This document shows, in pieces, positions 25,174 to 34,255 of a stretch of 64,000 nucleotides of DNA. Each line of letters starts with the position of its first letter. Positions within the stretch are counted from its first letter, which is position 1. A program made the position numbers and the translations under genes. Under the pieces are notes generated by a model. The model did no database searches. It had not been told where the DNA came from and worked only from the letters and a program-made list of their open reading frames with translations. Location: the NCBI RefSeq assembly GCF_030519475.1, contig NZ_JAUMKD010000002.1:124001-188000 (forward strand), in the 5' to 3' direction. The stretch comes from Micromonospora sp. C28SCA-DRY-2 (GTDB lineage Bacteria; Actinomycetota; Actinomycetes; Mycobacteriales; Micromonosporaceae).

Positions 25174-25243
25174 GGCCGCCCGGCCGGCCGCGGCGGCGGT
25201 GTCCCGTCGGGGCCGCCCGGCCGGCCGCGGCGGCGGTGTCCCG
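25174..25243. repeat. 33-bp perfect direct repeat in a GC-rich gene-free stretch
   Basis: The segment starting GGCCGCCCGGCCGGCCGCGG at 25174 recurs exactly at 25211, period 37 bp. Smaller copies (GTCCTCGCGGGCC at about 25131 and 25156) lie just upstream. The whole 25011-25409 gap contains only these repeats and a 7-bp hairpin (CCGAAGT, 25366-25388) ahead of the next gene. Confidence 0.75.
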
Positions 25244-25409
25244 CCGGACGGCGGCGGGACGCCGGGCGCGCCGCCGGCGCCGGGCCGCGCGCCGGGTTTG
25301 CGCCGGCCACGGTCGGGGCACTGGCGATGGAGGCGAACCGTAACGCGCCGGACAGACGCCGGAGTCCGAAGTGGCCGGCCGACTTCGGCACCCCGAGGAG
25401 GTAACCACG

Positions 25410-25814
25410 ATGTTCGGAACCAACCTGCTGGACCGCCGCAGCAAGCCCGAGCGGATCGCTGACCAGGCCTGGCAGCAGCTCGTCTCGGCGGTCAGCTCCG
25501 CCGGGGACAGCGTCCGCGACACCGCCCGGTCGGCCCGGCGGGGCGGCTCCGGGCTGACCGACGGGGCCGGCGACCTGGTGGGCTCCGCGGCGGACGAGGC
25601 CCGCCGCCGCGCCAGCCTGGCCTTCGACGCGCTCGCCGGCCGCCGGCCGGCGCTGCCCTGGACGCTGCTGATCGCGGCCGCGCTGGCCGGCGCGGCCATC
25701 GGCTGGGCCGCCGGCACCGCCGCCCGGGCGGCGGGCAGCCGCGACCGGGCCGCCGACGACATCGAGTTCGTCGACGTGGACCGGCCGAACTCCCCCGTCG
25801 GCCTGGACGGCTGA
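25410..25814 (+). CDS. single-helix membrane protein, unknown
   Basis: A 134-residue protein with an amphipathic, charged N half (5-80) resembling apolipoprotein-like helices (DQAWQQLVSAVSSAGDSVRDT), one membrane helix (~84-108, Ala/Gly-rich) and an acidic tail. GAGGAGG lies nine bases before the ATG. It is followed by a clean terminator. The layout recalls small actinobacterial envelope-stress proteins, but I do not recognise the family. Confidence 0.78.
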   Translation: MFGTNLLDRRSKPERIADQAWQQLVSAVSSAGDSVRDTARSARRGGSGLTDGAGDLVGSAADEARRRASLAFDALAGRRPALPWTLLIAAALAGAAIGWAAGTAARAAGSRDRAADDIEFVDVDRPNSPVGLDG

Positions 25815-25864
25815 CCCCCCGGCACGGACCCTCCCGGGCCCGCTCCCGGTGCCTCGAACAGAGC

Positions 25865-25898
25865 AGGAGTGGCCATCCCGCACGGAATGGCCACTCCT
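25865..25898. terminator. bidirectional hairpin between convergent genes
   Basis: AGGAGTGGCCATCCC pairs with GGAATGGCCACTCCT (one mismatch, short loop) between the membrane-protein gene and the leftward maleylpyruvate isomerase-like gene, followed by TT. Confidence 0.75.
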
Positions 25899-25931
25899 TC
25901 GGTGAACGTGCGTGGGCTGCGGCGGGACGGG

Positions 25932-26570
25932 TCAGAAGGCGGTGATGTCGGTCGGGGCGCGCTCGGCGCGGCTGAGCGCCCGCAGCACCGCCGGCTGCCC
26001 GTGCCGGCGTACGGCGAGCCGGGCCAGCAGGGAGAGCACCGGGTCGATCACCTCGGCGGGCAGCTCCGGGGTGGGTACGCCGACGCTGACCGCGAGGTCG
26101 TCGGAGTGCACCGCGATCTCCATCAGCCGGGTGGTGAGGTAGTCGTCCAGGGTGAGCGACCACGGCCCCCGGGCCAGGTGCACCACCCGGTCCGCCGGCT
26201 GTGCCGGCAGCGCCTCGGCCAGCTCGCCCAGCGTGGTGGCGGCCCGGTCGACCAGGGCCGCCGGCCCGTCCGCCGCCGCCTCGTCGCCGGCCCGGCGGAT
26301 GCCGACGTTGATCTCGTCGTCCAGCGAGGTCCCGATCCACCGGGCGGGTGCGTAGTGGTCGAGCAGCCCGACCGGATCGCCGGGCGGGACCGGCTCGGCC
26401 AGCACCGTCGAGACCTGGAACAGCTGGCCGGCGAGATGGCCGGCCAGCCCGCCGACAGCGAACTCGGCCAGCGCGCTGGGCTCGTCCCACCGGGCCGCCA
26501 CGGCCGGATCGGCGAGCAGGTCGAGCGCCGAGCGCGCGGCGGTCAGGTAGGCCGTCCTGATCGGACTCAC
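25932..26570 (-). CDS. mycothiol-dependent maleylpyruvate isomerase-like (DinB-fold) protein
   Basis: A 212-residue four-helix-bundle protein of the MDMPI/DinB superfamily. N-terminal helix (RTAYLTAARSALDLLADP), GLAGHLAGQLF with the first His, and EIAVHSDDLAVSVG with the later His/Asp form the likely metal triad. Relatives use mycothiol as cofactor, consistent with an actinobacterium. Substrate unknown. Single gene, convergent with the upstream membrane protein. Confidence 0.82.
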   Translation of the reverse strand: MSPIRTAYLTAARSALDLLADPAVAARWDEPSALAEFAVGGLAGHLAGQLFQVSTVLAEPVPPGDPVGLLDHYAPARWIGTSLDDEINVGIRRAGDEAAADGPAALVDRAATTLGELAEALPAQPADRVVHLARGPWSLTLDDYLTTRLMEIAVHSDDLAVSVGVPTPELPAEVIDPVLSLLARLAVRRHGQPAVLRALSRAERAPTDITAF

Positions 26571-26751
26571 GGGTGATCCCCTTCCCTCGTTCCGGCCACC
26601 GAGCCTAGGCGCGTCCCGAGGACTCCGCCGGTCCGGGCGACCCGGCCGGAGCCCGGGCCGCCGGGGCGCCGGACCCCTCAGGCCGCCCCGGCGGACCGGA
26701 GTCCGCGCCGCACCACCGGCGGCGGGCGCTCCGGGCCGCCCGCCGCCGGGG

Positions 26752-29445
26752 TCAGCGGCTGGTGCAGGTGATCGCGAGCGGTGGGCCGTTGGCGCCGGTC
26801 CAGCTGCCGAGGAAGCCGACGGTGGTGCTGGCGCCCCCGCCGAGTCCGCCGTTCCAGCCGGCGTCGCGGACCGTGACCGCCGGGCCGGTCTGGGTGTGCG
26901 TACCGCCCCAGAGCTGGGTGATCCGCTGGCCGTCGGGGAAGGCCCAGTCCACCGTCCAGCCGGTGATCGGTGTGGGGCGGGTGTTGCGGACCACCACCTC
27001 GCCCTGGAAGCCGCCCGGCCAGGAGCCGGTCACCCGGTAGCTGGCCGAACACCCGCCGGGCGGCGGGGTCACGGTCGCCGTCGGCGTCGGGCCGGTCGGG
27101 GTGGGCGTCGGGTCCGTCGGGGTGGGCGTCGGGTCGGTCGGGGTCGGGGTGGGGTCGCCGCCGAGCCGGTCGGCGACCAGGATGCCGCGGCCGTTGGTGC
27201 CGAGATAGACCCGGCCGTACACCCGGGGGTCGCCGGTGAGCGCGTCGCCGGCGTTGCCGTACTGGTGCTGGTCGTCGTTGATCCGGACCCAGCTCGCGCC
27301 GGTGTCGTCGGAGCGGAAGACGCCGTGCTGGCCGTCGACCGTGCCGAAGAGGTAGAGCGCCGGGTACGTCCGCCCGGGCGCGGCCTTGCCGAAGCCGACG
27401 TTGCCGGCGGTGCTCACGCTGCCCAGCCTGGCGAAGCTGGCCCCGGCGTCGGTGGACCGCCACAGCCCGCCCTCGCCGGCCAGCCACAGCTCGCCCGCCT
27501 TGCCGGGCAGCGCCTTCACCTTGGCGGTGGCGGGCAGGCCGGTGGCGGCCGAGGCGGTGAAGCTCGCCCCGCCGTCGGTGCTGACGTAGAGCCTGCCGCC
27601 GCTGAAGCCGTAGAACCGGTTCGGGTCGACCCGGTCGGACTCGACCGTCGCGTTGGCCGGGATGCCGGTCGACGCGGTCCACGAGGTGCCGAAGGCCACG
27701 CTGTGCACCACCGGCTGGCCGGCATCGCCCGGGGCCCAGACGAACCGGCTGCCGTCGGCGGCCGCGGCGACCGTGCCGCCGTTGTTGATCCCGGCCGGCT
27801 CGGTGCCCTGGAACCAGTTCGCCCCACCGTCGGTGGAGAACGCCACGTGGCTGTCGTTCGGGCGGTCCGCGTCGGTGAAGTTGCCGGCCCGCACCATCAC
27901 CGCCGGCTTCGTCTCGGCGTAGTCGAGGCTGGTGGTGCTGGTGAAGGTGGGCTGGGTGAACATCATCGGCGGCACCGCGTCCAGGTCGGTGTGCCGGAAG
28001 CCGCCGATGTCGCCGAGCGCGCTGACCAGCGGCGCCCCGGACGGCGGGCTGACCAGGTCGAGCACCGCTGTCTCCTCCAGGCCCTTCACCATCGGCCGGA
28101 TGGTGAACTGCCCGCCGGTGTCCCAGCGGGTGAGGTCGGTGCTGCCGTAGATGGTGGCGCCGGTGCCGTACAGGAAGCGGTTGCTGTCGTGCGGATCGAT
28201 CTCCACCGACTCGTTCATCCAGCCGAGCTTCGGGGACTCCTCCGGCGGGGCGGGGTTGCTGCCGAAGGTCAGCCAGGGCACCGAGCTGACGTCCATGGTG
28301 TAGCGCTTGGTGCGGTTCGGGTAGCTGCTGAACTCCCAGATCCGGCTCCAGGTGGCGCCGCCGTCGGTGCTGCGCCAGAAGATCGCGTCCGGCCACCAGG
28401 AGATCTGGGTGGCCACCATCAGGGTGCTCGGCCGCTGCCGGTCGATGGTCAGCCCGCTGTAGCCGAAGTAGGCGTCCGCGCTGTCCGACGGGACCGGGCT
28501 GATCCGGGTCCACCCGCCGGTGGCACGGGAGAACTTCCAGACGTCGCCCTTGCCGCCGTCGTACGGGCCGCCGGTGTCGCTGGTCGCGATGTAGAGGAAG
28601 CCACCCACCGGGTCGACGACGCCCTTGTGCGCCAGGTAGCCGGTCGGCTGGCCGGGGATCCGCTCCCAGCTCGCGCCGCCGTTCGTGCTCCGGTAGACCG
28701 GGTTCTCCTTGTCCGCCACGCCGACGTAGATGGTCTGCGTGGCGGTGCCGGGCGTACCCGTGCTCTTGTCGAAGCTGACCCAGGTCAGGCCCTGGTTCTG
28801 GCCGTTGTAGCCGTTCGGATCGCTGGGGTCGGCCCGGTAGTTGCCGACGTTGGGGAAGTTCGCCACCCTCGCCCAGGTCGCCCCGAAGTCGGTGCTGCGC
28901 CACAGGCCGTTGCCGCCCTCGGCGGCGTAGTAGAGGGTGCTGTTCCGGTTGGGGTCGACGGCGAGCCGCTCGCCCATGCCCCGGCCGGGCATGTTCCCGC
29001 CGTTCTTGAACGGCAGTTCGGTGACCTGCCAGGTGGCGCCCTTGTCGGCCGAGCGCAGGATGGCACCGTTGTTCGGGTCCCAGTCGTTGGTGTACATGCC
29101 GACCGCCGCGTACACCCGGTTGGTCTGCACCGGATCGGTGGCGACGCTGACCACGCCGTTCCAGCCCCACCTGTCGGCACCGATCCAGTCCAGCAGCGGG
29201 GTCCACGACCGGCTGCCCTGCTCCCAGCGGTAGAGCCCGCCGATGTCGGTGCGCGCGTAGATCAGGTTCTTCTCGGTGGGGTTGAAGACGATCCCGGGGA
29301 CGAAGCCGCCGCCGTCGATCCGGACGTTCTTCCAGTCGTACGCCTCGGCGGCCGGCGCGGAGCCGGCGGCGGTGAACGGCACCGCCACCACGGCCGCGGT
29401 GGCGGCCAGCGCGGACACCACCGCGCCGACGAAACTTCTCCGCAT
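26752..29445 (-). CDS. secreted GH74 xyloglucanase with CBM2
   Basis: An 897-residue exported enzyme. Signal peptide ~1-34 (RRSFVGAVVSALAATAAVVA, cleavage near APAAEA), a GH74 double seven-bladed propeller (35-~765) with repeated TDGGATW/STDGGASF Asp-box blades and two DIGG motifs (RTDIGGLYRW near the N-terminus, LGDIGGFRH in the second propeller) that hold the catalytic Asps, a Pro/Thr linker of repeated PTPTDPT units, then a C-terminal CBM2 (~800-897) bounded by two Cys. It should cleave xyloglucan backbones outside the cell while bound to cellulose. ATG at 29445 has GGAGAGG upstream. A CebR/CelR-like box lies 158 bp before the start. Confidence 0.95.
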   Translation of the reverse strand: MRRSFVGAVVSALAATAAVVAVPFTAAGSAPAAEAYDWKNVRIDGGGFVPGIVFNPTEKNLIYARTDIGGLYRWEQGSRSWTPLLDWIGADRWGWNGVVSVATDPVQTNRVYAAVGMYTNDWDPNNGAILRSADKGATWQVTELPFKNGGNMPGRGMGERLAVDPNRNSTLYYAAEGGNGLWRSTDFGATWARVANFPNVGNYRADPSDPNGYNGQNQGLTWVSFDKSTGTPGTATQTIYVGVADKENPVYRSTNGGASWERIPGQPTGYLAHKGVVDPVGGFLYIATSDTGGPYDGGKGDVWKFSRATGGWTRISPVPSDSADAYFGYSGLTIDRQRPSTLMVATQISWWPDAIFWRSTDGGATWSRIWEFSSYPNRTKRYTMDVSSVPWLTFGSNPAPPEESPKLGWMNESVEIDPHDSNRFLYGTGATIYGSTDLTRWDTGGQFTIRPMVKGLEETAVLDLVSPPSGAPLVSALGDIGGFRHTDLDAVPPMMFTQPTFTSTTSLDYAETKPAVMVRAGNFTDADRPNDSHVAFSTDGGANWFQGTEPAGINNGGTVAAAADGSRFVWAPGDAGQPVVHSVAFGTSWTASTGIPANATVESDRVDPNRFYGFSGGRLYVSTDGGASFTASAATGLPATAKVKALPGKAGELWLAGEGGLWRSTDAGASFARLGSVSTAGNVGFGKAAPGRTYPALYLFGTVDGQHGVFRSDDTGASWVRINDDQHQYGNAGDALTGDPRVYGRVYLGTNGRGILVADRLGGDPTPTPTDPTPTPTDPTPTPTGPTPTATVTPPPGGCSASYRVTGSWPGGFQGEVVVRNTRPTPITGWTVDWAFPDGQRITQLWGGTHTQTGPAVTVRDAGWNGGLGGGASTTVGFLGSWTGANGPPLAITCTSR

Positions 29446-29602
29446 CTGCGGTCCTCTCCAGGGGGACGCCCGGAGACGCGCCGGTGGCGCGCCCGGGGAC
29501 GAGCGACGTGCGCAACGGCGGAGCTGCCCCTGCTCCGCTGCCCGGCACGACGGCTCCCGCACCCGAGGAACGCGCTCACCCTAACCGATCTACCGGGCCG
29601 GA

Positions 29603-29616
29603 TGGAAGCGCTCCCA
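29603..29616. promoter_or_regulatory. CebR/CelR-like operator
   Basis: TGGAAGCGCTCCCA matches 13 of 14 bases of the palindrome TGGGAGCGCTCCCA bound by the cellobiose-responsive LacI-family repressors CelR/CebR of actinomycetes. It precedes the xyloglucanase gene, so plant-polysaccharide induction is likely. No cebR gene is present here. Confidence 0.75.
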
Positions 29617-29726
29617 CAGCGCGGATCCGGATAACCCCGGTCGGGTGAGGGAGCCTCATCCCCGGCGGCGGCAGGATCGGGGACGGCGTGACGTACGCAG
29701 GCCCGCCATCTCGGGGAGGAGTGAAC

Positions 29727-30413
29727 ATGGCCATCACCACGATCACCCGTACCGACCAGGACATCCAGTCGGCCGTCCTCGACGAGTTGACCTGGGAGCC
29801 CCGGGTGCAGCCGCACGAGATCGGCGTGACCGTCTCGGAGGGCGTGGTCACCCTCACCGGCCGGGTGGACAGCTACGCCAAGAAGTGGGCGGCCGAGCGG
29901 GCGGCGCACCGGGTGACCCGGGTCCGCGCGGTCGCCAACGACCTGGCCGTGCAACTGAGCACCGGCGCCGAGCGGGCCGACCCGGACCTCGCCGCCGCGG
30001 CCGGCCACGCGCTGGAGTGGGACGCCTTCGTGCCGCTCGAGCAGCTCGACGTCACCGTCTCCAACGGCTGGGTGACCCTGCACGGCGAGGTGGAGTGGGA
30101 GTACCAGCGACGGGCCGCCGAACGGGCGGTCGCCCGGCTCACCGGCGTACGCGGGGTGAGCAACGGGATCACCGTCCGCCCCGACGTACGGCCGGACGGG
30201 CACCTGCTCGCCGAGCGGATCGTCGACGCGCTGGCCCGCAACCGGGCCACCGAGGCGGAGCGGATCACGGTGCGGGTGCACGGCGACACGGTGCTGCTCG
30301 GCGGCCTGGTCCACTCCATGCCCGAACGCGCCGAGGTGGAGCGGATCGTCTGGTCCGCGCCCGGCATCCGGGAGGTGCAGAACCACATCGCGGTCGCTCC
30401 CGTACTCGGCTGA
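29727..30413 (+). CDS. triple BON-domain protein
   Basis: A 228-residue protein built of three BON domains (about 5-75, 83-150, 158-226), each with the helix-strand pattern and the GxVxLxGxV core (VSEGVVTLTGRVDS, VSNGWVTLHGEVEW, VHGDTVLLGGLVHS). BON domains bind phospholipid or other hydrophobic ligands, and in osmotic-stress proteins such as OsmY occur in pairs. There is no signal peptide, so it is cytoplasmic or peripheral. GGGAGGAG precedes the ATG. Divergent from the xyloglucanase; the DsbA-like gene follows. Confidence 0.9.
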   Translation: MAITTITRTDQDIQSAVLDELTWEPRVQPHEIGVTVSEGVVTLTGRVDSYAKKWAAERAAHRVTRVRAVANDLAVQLSTGAERADPDLAAAAGHALEWDAFVPLEQLDVTVSNGWVTLHGEVEWEYQRRAAERAVARLTGVRGVSNGITVRPDVRPDGHLLAERIVDALARNRATEAERITVRVHGDTVLLGGLVHSMPERAEVERIVWSAPGIREVQNHIAVAPVLG

Positions 30414-30495
30414 GCCGCCGGGGGTCCCGGCCGGGGGCCGAACCACCCGTCGCGGGTGAGCCGCGCTCACCCCGTCCGGGACCAGGCTGGGAGCC

Positions 30496-30570
30496 ATGAC
30501 TGAGCCGAACGGGCTGATCCGACCCGGGCGCGCCGTGCCCGGGTCCGCCGGCGATCGGGGGGTCCGATGA
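30496..30570 (+). CDS. possible 24-codon leader ORF coupled to the DsbA-like gene
   Basis: ATG at 30496 follows GGGAG and reads 24 residues (MTEPNGLIRPGRAVPGSAGD...) to a TGA that overlaps the next ATG (ATGA). The peptide is Arg/Pro/Gly-rich with no fold. The overlap suggests translational coupling or a leader; it could equally be the remnant N-terminus of a longer gene. Tentative. Confidence 0.35.
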   Translation: MTEPNGLIRPGRAVPGSAGDRGVR

Positions 30571-31115
30571 CCACGCCACTTCAGGTCACCGCCCGGTTGC
30601 GCACCCCCGTGACCGAGCACGACCACGTCCGCGGACCGGTGGACGCACCGGTGACCATCGTCGAGTACGCCGACTTCCAGTGCCGGTTCTGCGGCGCCGC
30701 CTACCGGAACCTGACCGAGCTGCTCCGCCAGCGGGCGGACACGGTCCGGCTGGTGTACCGGCACTTCCCGATCGCCAACATGCACCCGTACGCGGAGAGC
30801 GCCGCCGAGGCCACCGAGGCGGCCGACCGGCGCGGCCGGTTCTGGGCCATGCACGACTGGCTCTACGAGCACCAGGACCAGCTCGACCCGGTCCACCTCT
30901 CGCTCGGCATCGAGCAGCTCGGCCTGCCGATCGACGAGGTGCGCGCCGAGGTGGACCGGCAGGCGCACGGTGACCGGGTGCGGCGGGACTTCGTCAGCGG
31001 CATCCGCAGCGGCGTCAACGCCACGCCCACCCTCTTCATCAACGAGGTCCGCCACGACGACGCCTACGACCTGGCCGACCTCCTCACCGCGGTGGACGCC
31101 GCCGCCAATCCCTGA
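30567..31115 (+). CDS. DsbA-family thioredoxin-fold oxidoreductase, cytoplasmic form
   Basis: A 182-residue DsbA/FrnE-like protein. Active-site Cys39-Arg-Phe-Cys42 starts the helix after ADFQ; cis-Pro occurs in ATPTLF. The helical insert of DsbA lies at ~85-140. No signal peptide is seen, so unlike classical DsbA it may act inside the cell or be exported unusually. The domain is often fused to NhaA antiporters in actinobacteria, but here it is free. ATG overlaps the stop of a 24-codon ORF. A long palindrome follows. Confidence 0.88.
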   Translation: MTTPLQVTARLRTPVTEHDHVRGPVDAPVTIVEYADFQCRFCGAAYRNLTELLRQRADTVRLVYRHFPIANMHPYAESAAEATEAADRRGRFWAMHDWLYEHQDQLDPVHLSLGIEQLGLPIDEVRAEVDRQAHGDRVRRDFVSGIRSGVNATPTLFINEVRHDDAYDLADLLTAVDAAANP

Positions 31116-31131
31116 GCCTCTCCCCTCCTGT

Positions 31132-31175
31132 CGATCGAGAGCCCTGCGTCGACCGTGACGCAAGGCTCTCGATCG
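31132..31175. terminator. bidirectional terminator with GATC core
   Basis: CGATCGAGAGCCCTGCGTC (31132-31150) is inverted at 31157-31175 with one mismatch and a 6-nt loop, between the DsbA-like and LAL genes that converge here. Confidence 0.8.
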
Positions 31176-31190
31176 TCTGTGCGGGCGGGG

Positions 31191-34037
31191 TCAGATGAGG
31201 CGGAGTTCGCGGGCCCGCCGGACCGCCTCGCGCCGGCGGGTCGCGTCGAGCTTGCGGTAGATGTTGCGGACGTGGGTCTTCACCGTGTTGACCGACAGGG
31301 ACAGCTCGCTGGCGATCTCCACGTTGGACAGGATGCTCTGCAGGTAGCGCAGGATGGTCAGCTCCCGCTCGGTCAGCGGCTCGTCCAGCGCCGTCGCGGC
31401 CGGCTCGGCCGCCGCCCGCCCGGTCGGCTCGTCGGCGCCCCGGACCAGGTCGCTGACCGTCGGCCAGTGCGCGGTGCCGGCGTCGAGGTGCGCGGCGAGC
31501 AGATCGCGCACCCCCGGCTCGGCGCGGGTGAAGACCCGCCGGTAGCCGTCCGGCCCGGCCAGGTCGAGCGCCGCCTCCAGCAGCCGGCCGGCCCGCCGCT
31601 CGTCCCCCGCCCGGCGGGCCAGCACCGCGTCGAGCACCGCGGCGTCGAGGCGTACCGGCAGCGGCCAGTCGGCCGCCTCCGGGGCCTGCCAGTCCGGCAG
31701 CAGGTGCCCGGCGCCGCGTGGATCGTCGGCGCGCAGCTCGACCCGGGCCAGCGCCACCGCCAGCACCGGGTCGGCCTGCTCGCGTACCCGGCCGGCGAGC
31801 AGTTCGCGGGCGGTGTCCAGGTCACCCCGACCGCTGCGCAGGTCGGCCTCGGCGGCCAGCAGCCAGTGCGTCGGCTCGACGGCCCGGGGCCGGTCGGCCA
31901 GCCGCTCCCGGGCCTCGGCCAGCAACCGCAGCCCGGCGCCCGGGTCGCCGGCGTCGCGCCGCAGGTACGCCCGGCACAGCGCCGCCAGCGCCGCCACCGT
32001 CGGCTCCCCGGTGGTCGCCGGCGCGGCCAGCCCCAGGTTCGCCTCCGCCTCCTCCGGCTGGTCGCGGTGCAACGCCACCAGCGCCAGCGCCAGGTACCCG
32101 TGGCCGCAGTCCAGCCGGCAGGCCCAACCCTGGCAGGGCGGCAGGGCCAGCGCCGCCCGGGCGGCGTCCTCGGCCGCCCGCAGCTCGCCCCGGGTCGCCC
32201 GCAGCAGCGCGGAGCGGCTGGCACAGACCAGCTCGGTACGCGGCCGGCCCGCCTCCCGCGCCGCCGCCAGCGCCCGACCGAAGCCGGCGGCGGCGGCCCG
32301 CAGGTCCCCCTCGGCCAGGTCGACCAGGCCGACCGCGGTCTCCGCGACCGCCCGCACGTCGGCGTCCTCACTCGCGTCGCCGCGGGGCGCGGCGCCGGGC
32401 ATCCCGGCGTGCGTCCGGGTGGCAAGCAGCCGGGCCGCTGCGGCGCGTACCTCCCGGTGGTCACCGGCCAGCCGGGCCAGGGCGAGTTCCAGCGCGGCGA
32501 CCAGGCGCAGGAACCGCTCCCGGCGCGGGGCGGGCAGCGTCGGGGCGTGCTCGGCGGCGAGCCGCAACCGCTCGGCGGCGGCCGTCCGGTCCCCGGCGTG
32601 CGCCCGCTCCGCGGCGCCGGCCAGCGCCAGCTCCGGGTCCCGGGCCACCGCCTCGGTCGGTGGGACGGCGGGCGCCGGCCCGGCCGGGGCGTCCCGGTCG
32701 TACGGGGCCAGCTCCGGCCAGCGGGTGACGAACAGGTCGCTGGCCGTGCCCCACTCGCCGGCGGCCAGCGCGTGCCGCAGCCCGTCGGCCGGCCGGCCGT
32801 TGTCGGCGTACCAGCCGGCCGCCCGCCGGTGCAGGTCGCGCAGCTCGTCGGCGGGCAGCCGGGCCAGCTCGGCGTGCAGCAGGTCGGCCAGCAGCGGATG
32901 GCAGCGGTACCAGGGCGGGCGGCTGTCGTCGCGGCGCAGCGGCCCGCCGGCACCGGCCAGGGCGGCCAGCGTCGGCTCGGTGTCGGCGCGGCCGGTGAGC
33001 GCGTCGGCCAGCCCGGCGCAGACGGCGTCCGCCACGGCGGTGCGCCGCAGCACGTCCTGTGCCTCGGGGTCCAGCCCGGCGAGCACCTCCTCGCGCAGGT
33101 AGCCGGCGACGTCCGGCTGGTCGCCGCCGAACTGCTCCACCCAGCGCGCCGGGTCCGGCTGGCCGCGCAGGGCCAGCGCGGCGAACCGGAGCGCGGCCGG
33201 CCAGCCCCCGGTCCGCTCCCGCAGCCTGCGCACCCCGGCCGCCGGCAGCACCACCCCGTGCGCGGTGAGCAGGTCGGCCACCTCGTCACCGGTGAAGGCC
33301 AACTCGTCCGGGCCGAGCTCGGTCAGCTCCCCGGCCAGTCGCCACCGGTGCACCGCCAGCGGCAGCCCGGCCCGCGCGCCGACCACCAGCCGCAGCCGCT
33401 GGCCGGCGTGGCGGAGCAGGAATTCCAGCCCGGTCAGCGCGGCCGGGTCGGTGATCCGGTGCAGGTCGTCCACCACCAGCAGCACCGGCCGGTCCCGGGC
33501 GGCGAGCGCCGCGGCCAGCAGTTCCAGCTGGTCCGGGCGGGGCGGCCGGTCGGGCACCGGAGGCTCGGGCGCGTCCCCGGCCGGACCGGTGGCCGCCCGC
33601 AGCGCCGCCGCCAGGTAGGACCAGAACCGGTCCCCGTCGTCGCCGGCCTCCACCGACAGCCAGGCGGCCCGGAGCGGTTCGCCGTCCGGCGCGCCGTCCC
33701 CGGCCGCGCCGAAGTCCCCCGGCGCGGCGCCGGCCGGCAGCGCCTCCCGCGCCCCCTCGGCCGCCGCGGTCACCGGGCCACCCTCCGCCCGGTCCGGCCC
33801 GGCGTCACCGGCCGCCCGGCACCACGAGGCGAGCAGGGTGCTCTTGCCCCAGCCGGCCGGCGCGGAGACCAGGGTGACCGGGCCGCCGGTCCCGGCGTCC
33901 AGGGCGTCCAGCAGCCGGGGACGCAGCAGCACCGGATCGGGCAGCGCGGGCGGACGCAGCCGGGACGCCAGCAGGGGTGTGCCGGCCGGGGCTCGCACCG
34001 CCGCCGCGACCACGGTTCGGCTCTGCTGCTCCGGCAT
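31191..34037 (-). CDS. LAL-type (MalT-like) LuxR transcriptional regulator
   Basis: A 948-residue large ATP-binding LuxR regulator. N-terminal AAA/NB domain with Walker A SAPAGWGKST (59-68) and VLLVVDDLHRI as Walker B, a winged-helix region (HPLLADLLHAEL), a long TPR-like helical array (~430-870), and a C-terminal LuxR HTH (LTERELTILRYLQ ... NTVKTHVRNIYRKL). Such proteins integrate a ligand bound to the TPR array with ATP state. Here the NB domain has an extended Gly/Ala/Pro loop (~70-115). ATG at 34037 is chosen because the fold starts ~20 residues later; the ribosome site is weak. Targets unknown; the divergent pair at 34256 is the nearest candidate. Confidence 0.9.
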   Translation of the reverse strand: MPEQQSRTVVAAAVRAPAGTPLLASRLRPPALPDPVLLRPRLLDALDAGTGGPVTLVSAPAGWGKSTLLASWCRAAGDAGPDRAEGGPVTAAAEGAREALPAGAAPGDFGAAGDGAPDGEPLRAAWLSVEAGDDGDRFWSYLAAALRAATGPAGDAPEPPVPDRPPRPDQLELLAAALAARDRPVLLVVDDLHRITDPAALTGLEFLLRHAGQRLRLVVGARAGLPLAVHRWRLAGELTELGPDELAFTGDEVADLLTAHGVVLPAAGVRRLRERTGGWPAALRFAALALRGQPDPARWVEQFGGDQPDVAGYLREEVLAGLDPEAQDVLRRTAVADAVCAGLADALTGRADTEPTLAALAGAGGPLRRDDSRPPWYRCHPLLADLLHAELARLPADELRDLHRRAAGWYADNGRPADGLRHALAAGEWGTASDLFVTRWPELAPYDRDAPAGPAPAVPPTEAVARDPELALAGAAERAHAGDRTAAAERLRLAAEHAPTLPAPRRERFLRLVAALELALARLAGDHREVRAAAARLLATRTHAGMPGAAPRGDASEDADVRAVAETAVGLVDLAEGDLRAAAAGFGRALAAAREAGRPRTELVCASRSALLRATRGELRAAEDAARAALALPPCQGWACRLDCGHGYLALALVALHRDQPEEAEANLGLAAPATTGEPTVAALAALCRAYLRRDAGDPGAGLRLLAEARERLADRPRAVEPTHWLLAAEADLRSGRGDLDTARELLAGRVREQADPVLAVALARVELRADDPRGAGHLLPDWQAPEAADWPLPVRLDAAVLDAVLARRAGDERRAGRLLEAALDLAGPDGYRRVFTRAEPGVRDLLAAHLDAGTAHWPTVSDLVRGADEPTGRAAAEPAATALDEPLTERELTILRYLQSILSNVEIASELSLSVNTVKTHVRNIYRKLDATRRREAVRRARELRLI

Positions 34038-34255
34038 CCGGCCCCACCCCCACGGACGCGTCCACTCCCCCAGGTCCTGCGGCGGCCGGTTACCCGGCCG
34101 GGACCGGTTCACCCCTTCCGGGGGAGCCGGCTTCACCCGTCCCCGGCCCACCCTGGGGATACGCGGGCGGCCGGCCGCGCGTGACCGGCCGCCCGCCGGT
34201 GCGTTCCGGCCGTCGCCCGGCACCGAGGCCGCCGGGCGTGGCCGGCGCGGGAGCG

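Noticed and set aside
26896..29634. A 912-codon plus-strand frame opposite the xyloglucanase
   Set aside because: No recognisable domain and shadow-type composition; the GH74-CBM2 frame is certain.
31155..34184. A 1009-codon plus-strand frame opposite the LAL regulator
   Set aside because: Glutamine/Arg/Gly-rich low-complexity product; the minus strand has a full LAL architecture.
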